Source of the DNA: an uncultured Cytophagaceae bacterium
Lineage (GTDB): Bacteria; Bacteroidota; Bacteroidia; Cytophagales; Spirosomataceae
Reading direction: 5' to 3'
DNA: 12,803 nt
Assembly (NCBI GenBank): GCA_903960725.1
Contig: CAJCBY010000354.1
Span: 1-12,803, forward strand
In this document: piece by piece, positions 1 through 7,600 of the stretch
Position numbering within the stretch: the stretch's first letter is position 1
Layout: each line of letters starts with the position of its first letter
Notes under the pieces: generated by a model
Databases searched by the model: none
Told to the model about the DNA's origin: nothing
Seen by the model: the letters and a program-made list of their open reading frames with translations, nothing else
Translations under genes and position numbers: made by a program

Positions 1-546
1 ACAACGGCTGAAATTGGAGATAATTCGACTATAAGAGAATGCGTAACGATTAATCGGGGTACCTCTGATAAGTTGAAAACAGTAATTGGCAAAAATTGCT
101 TAGTTATGGCCTATGTGCACGTAGCGCACGACTGTTTCATTGGCGACCATTGCATAATCGCTAATTCAGTTCAGATGGCTGGTCACGTAACTGTAGGCGA
201 CTTTGCGATCATTGGAGGATCATCTGCTATTCATCAATTTGCAACGATTGGAAAACATGTCATGATTTCAGGTGGCTCTTTAGTACGCAAAGACGTTCCT
301 CCATTTACTAAATCAGGTCGCGAACCATTAACGTATGCTGGGGTTAATTCAGTAGGATTACGTCGACGCAATTATACTGACGAACAAATCAATATTATTC
401 AAGAAGCCTATCGTTTTATCTATCTAAAAGGGCTGAATACGAATGCTGCTTTAGCCGAAATTGAGTCACAATTACCTAATACACCGGAAAGAAATGAAAT
501 AATTGATTTCATCAGAAATTCGGAACGGGGTATTATGAAGGGATAA
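1..546 (+). CDS. lpxA: UDP-N-acetylglucosamine O-acyltransferase (LpxA), 5' end missing
   Basis: This enzyme transfers a 3-hydroxyacyl chain from acyl carrier protein to the 3-OH of UDP-GlcNAc, the first step of lipid A synthesis in the cytoplasm. The frame is open from base 1. The 181 visible residues show left-handed beta-helix hexapeptide repeats (to about residue 100) and then the helical C-terminal domain. The core REx(V)TINRGT-type segment lies at residues 13-21. The catalytic His is H43 in AHDC (codon 127-129), and H62 and H78 sit exactly where E. coli H144 and H160 do. That offset puts the first visible residue at E. coli position 83, so about 82 residues lie outside the window. G91 corresponds to E. 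coli Gly173, the acyl-chain ruler residue; Gly there allows a long chain (family knowledge, inferred for this protein). The RRR at 119-121 fits the C-terminal substrate contacts. The gene ends 6 bases before the ABC ATPase, so the two are probably co-transcribed. Confidence 0.97.
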   Translation, partial: TTAEIGDNSTIRECVTINRGTSDKLKTVIGKNCLVMAYVHVAHDCFIGDHCIIANSVQMAGHVTVGDFAIIGGSSAIHQFATIGKHVMISGGSLVRKDVPPFTKSGREPLTYAGVNSVGLRRRNYTDEQINIIQEAYRFIYLKGLNTNAALAEIESQLPNTPERNEIIDFIRNSERGIMKG

Positions 547-552
547 TTCTAT

Positions 553-1155
553 ATGGAGATTCTTGCTACAAACCTTTCCAAAAAGTTTAGACAAGAATTT
601 GTCATTCGGGATTTCAGTCACCAGTTTAAAGCAGGTAATTCCTATGCAATTACTGGACCTAATGGGTCTGGTAAATCAACATTGCTTCAATTAATCGCTC
701 AGTTTACCTTACCAAATTCAGGCAAGATCGAAATGACAGGAATTGATCCTGAACTAGTTTATACACAAATTACATATGCTGCTCCCTATGTCGAGTTAAT
801 TGAGGAGTATACGCTTACTGAACATCTGGCTATTTTGGTGAAAAATAACTACTTACCCTCTTCTATAGATATAGACACATTTGAAGAATTCATTGACTTA
901 CAGCCTGGTAGATTTAAATTAATCAAGAATTATTCCTCAGGAATGCGTCAAAAATTAAAGTTAGGGTTTGCTTTATTGTCAGAAAGACCAGTCTTATTAT
1001 TAGATGAACCTACCACTAATTTTGATGAACAGGCAAAGCAATGGTTTTTTAATCGACTAAATGATCAAAGACATAAGCTTATTATAATCGCCTCTAATGA
1101 GTTACGTGAAATAGAATTCTGCTCAGAAAAAATAGCGATTGTAGAATTTAAATAA
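553..1155 (+). CDS. Small ABC transporter ATP-binding protein with atypical Q- and H-loops
   Basis: This is a stand-alone nucleotide-binding domain of 200 aa, close to the family minimum, with no fused membrane part. Walker A is GPNGSGKST (35-43). The signature is degenerate, YSSGMRQ (127-133), in place of LSGGQ. Walker B is VLLLDEP (147-153) with catalytic E152, and the D-loop is TNFD (155-158). Two hallmark residues are replaced: the Q-loop Gln position holds P78 (ITYAAP, 73-78), and the switch His after Walker B is Asn182 (IIIASN, 177-182). The frame is intact and every other motif is good, so this looks like a subfamily trait and not decay. It follows lpxA by 6 bases with an ATG start at 553. 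Its 3' end overlaps the convergent GldF-like permease gene by 8 bases. The partner permease is not identified in sequence; the convergent neighbour is one candidate. It is not GldA, which is about 100 residues longer. Confidence 0.93.
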   Translation: MEILATNLSKKFRQEFVIRDFSHQFKAGNSYAITGPNGSGKSTLLQLIAQFTLPNSGKIEMTGIDPELVYTQITYAAPYVELIEEYTLTEHLAILVKNNYLPSSIDIDTFEEFIDLQPGRFKLIKNYSSGMRQKLKLGFALLSERPVLLLDEPTTNFDEQAKQWFFNRLNDQRHKLIIIASNELREIEFCSEKIAIVEFK

Positions 1156-1837
1156 ATTTATGGAGGCGAATTTGAGTAATTCCGATAACTATCGCTAAAA
1201 ATCCACCATAAAATACTAAATCCTCCGTCCTGATTAATCCCATGCTCATGCGGTTGTAGTGAAATGATAAATCCATCCATTCCAACCCAATTTCCTTTGC
1301 TCCTTGCCAAAATAGAAAATTTAAAACCAATCCCACTAAAAAGGCTACCGGTTGCTTTTTACTAACACTTGAAGCCAATATACCTAGGGCAATAAAGCAT
1401 AGATTCAACAGAAATAAAGACAAATACCCACCTAAAATCAAAGAAGAATCAAAATTATTAGCGGGCAATCCTAAGGCTCCTATCGCATAAACAAATAAGA
1501 TACTCGGGATTAAGGTTATCAATACAATGCATACTAAGGAAATAACCTTAGCCGTCAAAATCTGATTTATTGTTAATGGCAATGAACGTAGCAGCTGAAA
1601 AGTACCTCGATCCATTTCCTCTGAAAAGCTATTCATAGACAAGGCGGGAACCAAGAAAAGAAAAAACCAGGGGCTTAAATCAAAGAAAACAGATAATTCA
1701 GCAAAGCCAAAATCCAACACATTCCCATCAATCACCCAAACATAAACACCCATTAAAATAAAAAAAGACGAAATAGTCCCCCAACCCATCCAAGAGCTAA
1801 ATAAGGAAATAACGTCTTTCTTAATGAGACTAAACAT
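1148..1837 (-). CDS. gldF: GldF-like ABC-2 type transporter permease
   Basis: This is an integral inner-membrane protein of 229 aa with about six hydrophobic helices (roughly 17-36, 48-68, 97-120, 133-157, 161-178, 205-222). The stretch PALSMNSFSEEMDRGTFQLL (64-83), with the following SLPLT (85-89), closely resembles the conserved coupling-helix region of GldF-type permeases. The segment around MSMGLIRTEDLVFY (197-210) matches the family's characteristic 'RGxxDTRDxxYF' region. In Flavobacterium johnsoniae, GldF works with GldG and the ATPase GldA in gliding motility, and it is slightly longer (about 240 aa). Here no gldG follows; the gene ends tail-to-tail inside the ABC ATPase gene. It starts one base after the DUF4199 stop, so it closes a four-gene cluster. 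The family (ABC-2 permease) is secure. The GldF assignment over another ABC-2 permease rests on remembered sequence similarity and is less certain. Confidence 0.68.
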   Translation of the reverse strand: MFSLIKKDVISLFSSWMGWGTISSFFILMGVYVWVIDGNVLDFGFAELSVFFDLSPWFFLFLVPALSMNSFSEEMDRGTFQLLRSLPLTINQILTAKVISLVCIVLITLIPSILFVYAIGALGLPANNFDSSLILGGYLSLFLLNLCFIALGILASSVSKKQPVAFLVGLVLNFLFWQGAKEIGLEWMDLSFHYNRMSMGLIRTEDLVFYGGFLAIVIGITQIRLHKFI

Positions 1838-1838
1838 T

Positions 1839-2384
1839 TTATTCGAAAATTGGCCTCTCCCTTTTGACTACTGCTGCAACGATTAAGCCTATTAAGAAGT
1901 TAAAAATAAGACTCATAACAACCACAATGGCAAACTGCATACCAGGATTCATCATAAATGAAGTCATTTCTTCTGCACTTTGAATTTGGCTAGCCGTTAA
2001 TCCCTGATCCTCCATTCGTTCTCTAGCAATTTCCATTTGGCGTTGAATGACCGTATTATCGATGAACTGAATATAAATGTAGTTGAAGCCGCCAGCAGCT
2101 AATCCACTAATCGCACCTAGCAAAGCGGTTAAACCTAAACCTTGTCCATAGCTAATGTAACCTCCATTTTGTTCTCTGTATTCTCTCAAGCATAAAACAG
2201 AAATAGTCACCGTTAACACAAGAGACCAAATGCCTGAAATCCAACCAATGGATTCTTGAAATTGCTCATTCCAACCTAGTAGATTTACGAATGTAGAAAA
2301 GAGAAAACTTAACAAACCATTAATAAAGCCATATTTCAAGGCTAAAATGGAGGAAGATGCAGCTGTTTCTGAGGTATTTTCCAT
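1839..2384 (-). CDS. DUF4199 domain-containing membrane protein
   Basis: This protein of 181 aa has four predicted membrane helices (about 16-36, 47-66, 84-107 and 149-173). The middle motif REYREQNGGYISYGQGLGL (67-85) and the pattern YIYIQFID...MEDQGLTASQIQ before the last helix are typical of DUF4199, a Bacteroidota family of unknown function. The polar stretch between helices 3 and 4 (about 109-145) is rich in Glu, Gln and Met and is likely helical. The C-terminus KRERPIFE is the usual charged cytoplasmic tail of the family. The gene lies 2 bases after the preceding membrane-protein gene and 1 base before the gldF-like gene, implying one transcript and possibly translational coupling. No catalytic motif is visible, and I cannot assign a biochemical role. 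The position between a dihydroorotase-like gene and an ABC permease does not define one. Confidence 0.88.
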   Translation of the reverse strand: MENTSETAASSSILALKYGFINGLLSFLFSTFVNLLGWNEQFQESIGWISGIWSLVLTVTISVLCLREYREQNGGYISYGQGLGLTALLGAISGLAAGGFNYIYIQFIDNTVIQRQMEIARERMEDQGLTASQIQSAEEMTSFMMNPGMQFAIVVVMSLIFNFLIGLIVAAVVKRERPIFE

Positions 2385-2386
2385 GA

Positions 2387-2908
2387 TTATTTTTTGTAAT
2401 AAAGTGAAATTAACAAATTAGGTAAAAATCCTAAAGCAATCTTTTGGGCAAAATCATCCTTTGCAATACTAAATGCATCAATTGATTTTATTCCCGCATG
2501 TAGGCTATTATAATACTCCCCTCCTTCTTGACTAACGATTACTTCCTTAAAGGAATTTAATTCTAACAAACTCTGTTGGATATAGGCTTCTAACATCAGT
2601 AATCCCGCTGACGATTGAAAAAAATAATACAGGAAAAAGGCACTTACAAGGGCAGTTACAACGATTAAAATATATTGAAGCGCGAAATAGACTAAAAAGT
2701 GCTTTTTCTCTCCAAGGTTATTTTGGGGAAATTTCACAACATACCACCATTGAAAAAATAATAAGAAAACAAAGGTAGGTGCTTTCTTTCCTCCTATCGG
2801 AATTATCCCAAATTGCTGAAGCACAAAACCATACCCTACCATTAATAATACAAAGAGTACGGCATAAATGACAAATCGACCAATTTCGGCAAACCAATTA
2901 TTGACCAT
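2387..2908 (-). CDS. Small four-helix membrane protein, possibly a divergent DUF4199 relative
   Basis: I do not recognise this 173-aa protein with certainty. It has a short N-terminal cytoplasmic segment, then hydrophobic helices at about 10-30, 44-59, 70-96 and 153-170. A long amphipathic Gln/Glu/Ser-containing stretch (about 100-150) sits between helices 3 and 4, and the protein ends in YYKK. Length, helix count and the long polar loop before the last helix copy the plan of the adjacent DUF4199 protein. The ending FSIAKDDFAQKIALGFLPNL (146-165) also resembles DUF4199 C-termini, so a diverged tandem relative is my inference. The ATG start at 2906-2908 lies inside the last codons of the upstream dihydroorotase-like gene (11-base overlap), and the stop is 2 bases before the DUF4199 start. 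That is strong evidence that it is a translated member of the cluster. Confidence 0.78.
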   Translation of the reverse strand: MVNNWFAEIGRFVIYAVLFVLLMVGYGFVLQQFGIIPIGGKKAPTFVFLLFFQWWYVVKFPQNNLGEKKHFLVYFALQYILIVVTALVSAFFLYYFFQSSAGLLMLEAYIQQSLLELNSFKEVIVSQEGGEYYNSLHAGIKSIDAFSIAKDDFAQKIALGFLPNLLISLYYKK

Positions 2909-4190
2909 AAGAATGATTTAGTCCGTTAAATACCCCTTTTATTTGATGGCTAAATGAATGACCTAGGAAGATTGAGTTCTTAGATTTGGAGACGATAGAC
3001 TCTGAATCGTATACTTTTTCCTCCCCTGTTATCACTATTCCTTTCAACAACTCGCCTACCTTTAATTCTGGCTGAGAAATGCCCAAAAAAGCAGATGGAG
3101 CGTGTGTTAAAAAATTATCTATCTTAGTTATTCCCTGGTTTTTGGCTTCTTTAATAAAGGCAAGAGCTAGCGTCTCTAAACCAATCGTCCCAAAACTAGC
3201 TTGATCAAATTCCAATTCTTTATTCTCTACTTCCACTGGGTGGTGATCTGAAACGACAGCAGTGATTACTCCATCTTTCAATCCTTTCCACAAAGCTAAT
3301 CGGTCATTTTCTGATCGTAAAGGTGGATTGACTTTCTTTAATGTATCAAAGTCGGAGACCGCATCTTCCGTAAAAATAAGCGAGTAGATAGCCACATCAG
3401 CCGTAACTGGCAAACCTTGCTTTTGTGCTTCACTAATTAAGGTGACAGACTCAGCGGTAGAAATACAAGAGAAGTGAAGCGCAAAACCTGGATTAGCAAG
3501 TCCAAAAGAATGTTGCATTACATAACGTAACAAATCTAAATCACGCTTAACATGCATCGTTTCGGCAAGAACAGGAATACCTTTCATACCCAATAGTGTA
3601 CTTTGTACACCTTCATGGATCTGACCAAATAAGGACAAACCACTAACATCGGGCCTCGAGATAACTTTAACCGCTAAAGGTTGTAAATACTGTAAGCATT
3701 TCAACATTAAATCAGTGTCTTGCAAGGCGCCATCACCATGGCTAAACCAAGAGGATCCTGATTCATGCAAACCCATCAAATCACTAAAATTCTCAGCCTT
3801 ATTGTCTAAGGTTAAAGGAGCTGATGGATAACAGGTCACTCCCGTGCCCTCTAATTTAGTAGCGATATACTGTATCGCCTCAGGTTGTTGCGGAACAGGG
3901 TCTCCAGTGGGTAAAAGTAACATATCCAATACGCCACCCTTCCAAGCTGCAGCTTGCAAACTAGTCCAATCTTCTTTGTGCTCTCCTCCAGGTAGTGTGT
4001 GATGAACACGCAAATCAACAAGAGAAGGAAACCACTGAAAATCAGATCCAGATATAACCTCATCAGCAACCGCTTGTATAGAAGAAGCAATTTCTAGCCA
4101 ACGACCATCTTCAGCTAATAAATCAGCTTTCTTACCAAAAAAGGAAGAACGGCTATCTTGAATTAAAATCTGTTTAAATAAGATTCTCAT
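2898..4190 (-). CDS. Dihydroorotase-like protein lacking most zinc ligands (probable non-catalytic homologue)
   Basis: This is an amidohydrolase-fold protein of class I dihydroorotase type (430 aa from this start, normal length). Conserved landmarks are present: GIP..AE..H.KRDL (204-218), KVNPPLR (286-292), DGVITAVVSDHHP (306-318, catalytic-type D315) and SFGTIGLET. The metal site is not. The DxHxH motif reads DLRVHH (59-64, R61 in place of His), the 'AHCED' His segment reads VISRPD (176-181), and 'HVST' reads CIST (C242). The His pair of 'EVTPHH' is Y269-S270. I recall Bacteroidota dihydroorotases with similar losses, so a structural or regulatory role like the PyrX-type inactive homologues that support aspartate transcarbamoylase is possible (inference). 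An upstream in-frame ATG at 4200-4202 would add four residues but lies directly against the terminator T-tract. The ATG at 4188-4190 aligns better with family N-termini (MRILFK...). The gene overlaps the next by 11 bases. Confidence 0.88.
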   Translation of the reverse strand: MRILFKQILIQDSRSSFFGKKADLLAEDGRWLEIASSIQAVADEVISGSDFQWFPSLVDLRVHHTLPGGEHKEDWTSLQAAAWKGGVLDMLLLPTGDPVPQQPEAIQYIATKLEGTGVTCYPSAPLTLDNKAENFSDLMGLHESGSSWFSHGDGALQDTDLMLKCLQYLQPLAVKVISRPDVSGLSLFGQIHEGVQSTLLGMKGIPVLAETMHVKRDLDLLRYVMQHSFGLANPGFALHFSCISTAESVTLISEAQKQGLPVTADVAIYSLIFTEDAVSDFDTLKKVNPPLRSENDRLALWKGLKDGVITAVVSDHHPVEVENKELEFDQASFGTIGLETLALAFIKEAKNQGITKIDNFLTHAPSAFLGISQPELKVGELLKGIVITGEEKVYDSESIVSKSKNSIFLGHSFSHQIKGVFNGLNHSYGQ

Positions 4191-4202
4191 TTGTTTTTGC
4201 AT

Positions 4203-4231
4203 ATAAAAAAACCCTGATTAACAGGGCTTTA
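4203..4231 (-). terminator. Rho-independent terminator after gcvH
   Basis: Read on the - strand, AAAGCCCTG, a TTAAT loop, then CAGGG is followed by seven T residues (4205-4211). The core stem pairs CCCTG (4212-4216 on the + strand) with CAGGG (4222-4226), extended by a G-T and A-T pairs. It begins 4 bases past the gcvH stop codon, so it ends the gcvH transcript. Its T-tract is about 15 bases from the start codon of the next gene on the same strand, leaving no room for a promoter between them. Confidence 0.82.
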
Positions 4232-4234
4232 AAA

Positions 4235-4615
4235 TCAATGTCCAATAAAGGATTTATATGTTTCAACATCCATCAATTGGGAAAGGTCGCCAGCGTCAGC
4301 TGCTTTGATTTTAACCACCCAACCATCTCCGTAAGGATCAGAATTAATTAATTCTGGGCTGTTATTTAGTGCTGTATTAAATTCGATAATCTCTCCTGCG
4401 ATAGGTATGAATAAGTCTGAAACAGTTTTAACCGCTTCTACCGTACCAAAAACACCATCCTTGGCTATACTTTGACCTACTGTCTCTACTTCAACAAACA
4501 CAATATCACCTAGCTCGCCTTGTGCAAAATCAGTGATACCTACAATAGCGATATCGCCCTCTAATCTAATCCACTCGTGTTCTTGAGTATATTTTAATTC
4601 GCTTGGAAAATTCAT
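4235..4615 (-). CDS. gcvH: Glycine cleavage system H protein
   Basis: GcvH is the small lipoyl carrier that shuttles the aminomethyl group between the P, T and L proteins of the glycine cleavage complex in the cytoplasm. The 126-aa length is normal for the family. The N-terminus [20 protein letters not shown] (9-28) and [18 protein letters not shown] (30-47) are characteristic. The lipoylation hairpin is [13 protein letters not shown] (57-69), with K63 as the lipoyl-lysine. [13 protein letters not shown] (91-103) is the conserved C-terminal part. The genes for the P, T and L proteins are not in this window. gcvH stands 60 bases downstream of sprA with its own candidate promoter and is closed by a strong terminator, so it may be a monocistronic unit or the tail of the sprA transcript. 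A sprA-gcvH neighbourhood is common in Bacteroidota. Confidence 0.98.
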   Translation of the reverse strand: MNFPSELKYTQEHEWIRLEGDIAIVGITDFAQGELGDIVFVEVETVGQSIAKDGVFGTVEAVKTVSDLFIPIAGEIIEFNTALNNSPELINSDPYGDGWVVKIKAADAGDLSQLMDVETYKSFIGH

Positions 4616-4633
4616 AGTATATTTATTTGCTCA

Positions 4634-4665
4634 CAAAGGTCACGAAAATCTCGATTTTTTGCAAA
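4634..4665 (-). promoter_or_regulatory. Candidate Bacteroidota-type promoter for gcvH
   Basis: On the - strand a -33 element TTTG (4662-4665) is followed after 20 bases by GACCTTTG (4634-4641). The latter matches the Bacteroidota -7 consensus TAnnTTTG at all specified positions but the first. Transcription would start roughly 12 bases before the gcvH ATG. The spacer contains an AT-rich inverted repeat (AAAATC 4645-4650, GATTTT 4653-4658). The elements sit in the only sizeable intergenic gap in the window (4616-4675). The evidence is consensus matching by eye only. Confidence 0.42.
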
Positions 4666-4675
4666 CGATTTTAGA

Positions 4676-7600
4676 TTATTCACTTAAAGAATATCTGATT
4701 TGAAAACCTCCTGCCACTGTGGATCTATAAAATGAATTAGAAACCAAGGGATTATTCATCATCTTATCAAAATAGGCTGTAACCGTCAATTTATTATTCA
4801 CATTGTAGCTTAACTGCGGTCGAAATTGGAAGTTTATGAATCCTTGCGTAACAATTGTCTCCGCATCTAATTTACGCTGAAGTGTACGCGTATCTCGAAT
4901 AGTTAAATTCATATTAAACCGTAAATCATTAGGCAAACGAACGGCACGACCATTAATCTTAAATGGTATTAACATATTGGATTTAGTAAAGCCCATGGCA
5001 ACGGTGAAATCCTTATTGGCTAATTCCGCAACTTGAGAGTTAGCTAAATTAAGCCCTACATTGCGATCTTGGTTATATTCTAAACGCAACGATATCTTAC
5101 TCTTCGTTACTGCGTTTACCCCAACTAAAGGCGAGAAACGTTCTACAAAAGAAATCGTACTCATAACATAAACAGGAATCAATGTATTCGTCACAGGATC
5201 AAAACGAGAGGCAAGAGGATACAAAAGGCTGTTCAATGACAAATTCATAAAGTCCGTTGCAAATTGACCATATTCTAAGGCAGAGACGAAATTACCTACA
5301 TTATAGGTACTCGAATACATGTGTGAAATGGTGAAGGATGCAAACTTATTCTTTATACCTGGGAATAGATTCAATCCATTATAATCCACTTTCCAATTAG
5401 GTAAAGGAATGGAATAAAATGGCGAATACTTTACATTGGTTGCAGAAACACCCGAATAGGCTGCAAAAAATGCCGGAATTAAAACGTCCTGAGAATTCTG
5501 ATTGTAGGTGCCTATTTCGGTAGGCTTAGAACGATTTAAACGGGATAAAAGAACAGCACGATTCGATCTGAATTCTTCAAACACCGTTTCTGAGTTTGAG
5601 AAAGCTGTCATAAACGATAAAAACGACATGGAATAATTACCTGACCGAATAGGACTTTGAGAAACAAAAGGCCCCCCAGCTATTTCTGGACGGTAAAATT
5701 CCTGATAATTATCCCCTCGATTATAATTACCATCCACCTGAATACGCAAATCCTTCGTAGGTTCTAACTGTGTAGTGTAAGTAAGTTTTTGAGATCGCAA
5801 CTGGGTAAATGGCGTGTTTTGGACCGTACTCCTTGTTAACCAACCATTCTCAGCGGCTTTAAACCGGATAGCGTCTGACTGTCCCCCCCGAATAAAATCA
5901 AAACCAGGTGCTGAATTGATCGCATTCATTCCTAACATACCGGGATTAGGCATAAATCCAGGTAAGGTGGTCGATTCATTAATGGAGTAATTAACTTGAA
6001 TCCCTCGCAATGTCAATAATAAACGGGTGACTGATTTTAAAGCGTTATTAGGAGGAATAACAATATCATCCTCATCTCCCGGATTTCTCGCGATGTTTTT
6101 TCCAAAAGTACGCGGACTGTTTGCCCAGCGCAATGCCTTGATGCGATTATACAAAGCCACAAAATCCACTTTTCCATTAATGGCTTGCTCTCTCGTATTT
6201 TTAATAATATTCCCAAAAGGCAGTCCTAGCGAATCACGAATATCAAAGGAGTTTGCAAAATAATTATACCCTACTCGATGGGTATAATCTGCATTCATCC
6301 AATCGGTTAACACTGATTTTTGTAACGGTAAACGCCAAACCATCCCTCCTTGTTGATCAAAACTTCTTGCCCTACCCAATGCCCGCAAACTAATCAGTAC
6401 AGAATCTCTTTTCTGTTGCGTATCTAAATCTCCAATTGGTTCATCAATAATTGAATTTACCTGCGTATTGTAATTCAAAACAATACTTTTCGTCAGATTC
6501 CAATTCAACGCATACTGCCGATTAAAAAACCAATATTTCTCAAATTGAGGAGCCACACCTACGGTGGTAAATTCTGAATTACGCAACTGCGTTTTAATAA
6601 AACTACGATCCATATCTAATCTAACCATCAGAGAGGACGGCAGCAAATTCAGATTAAAATCTCGAATCAATTCAAAAGGGAACTTCTTAAATGGCTCTAA
6701 AAAGCGAGATGAATTAGTATAAGAATACAAGACATTTCCTCGATGACTAAGCTGCTGGTATTCTGCAATTAAAGGACTCGTTCGGAGCATCTCAGCATAG
6801 GCATAGCTAAAAGTAAAGTTGGAGAAATCCCATGGATAACTGTATTTAGATTTTGCACCTCGCATTTTCTTAACATTAGAAAAGTTAAATCCTTTTCTTT
6901 CTGTGTTATCCTCCACTAAAGTGAGATAAGATTGCTTTTTAGTCTCTGAAGCGAACTTTTGTATCGAATTCCGTAAGAAAATATCGGGATCAAATGGATC
7001 AAATTCAGGCGATATATTGCGTCGATCGTAGGTGATAAAGAAAGGGATCTTAAAGCCCCAATTCCGAGGCAAAAATTTATCTAAATTCAAATTCGCCGTA
7101 ATGCCATATTCGAGATTATTCTCGCGACTTCGCTCTGAAATTTTGGCCTGAACACCCCCAAAACCATAATTCTTAAAGCTACCATTCATTTGAATCGTAC
7201 CTAAATCAGCTAGTTTAATGCCTAAATTAGCAATGGCCGCTTCACCCGATGTTTGATCAAAACCCGACGCCCTTAATTCATTCGCCCAAATACAAAAGGA
7301 TTTATTCGTGTTGCTCGTATTCCTTACACCAATCATGGTTACCATGGAGGCACTTTGATCAGGCCGTCCCATAACCGTAATCTTGTACTTTTTACCCGTT
7401 GCACTACTAATTTCCATTGTGAAACGTTCATTCAAACTCTTACCTTGTTTATCCCGTTCAATCTTGACTTGCTTTACTAAATCAAACTCAATGTCAAATT
7501 CATTTTCCATTGGCCAAATTTCCGTATCTAAACTTTGGCCTTTTTGTGTTTGTATCAATCCAGAACTTTCAATTTCATAGTAATTATCCGTCAAATCCGT

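Noticed and set aside
1839..2908. A toxin-antitoxin or immunity-type pair formed by the two small membrane genes.
   Set aside because: Both are about 175-180 residues with four helices and resemble each other or DUF4199. There is no toxin motif, small regulator or operator.
3851..4090. A 79-residue open frame on the - strand inside the dihydroorotase-like gene.
   Set aside because: It lies wholly within a well-supported coding frame, and its composition is that of an out-of-frame translation with no family features.
6027..6263. A + strand open frame of 78 codons antisense to sprA.
   Set aside because: It is antisense to a strongly conserved SprA region, with no start context, partner or recognisable motif.
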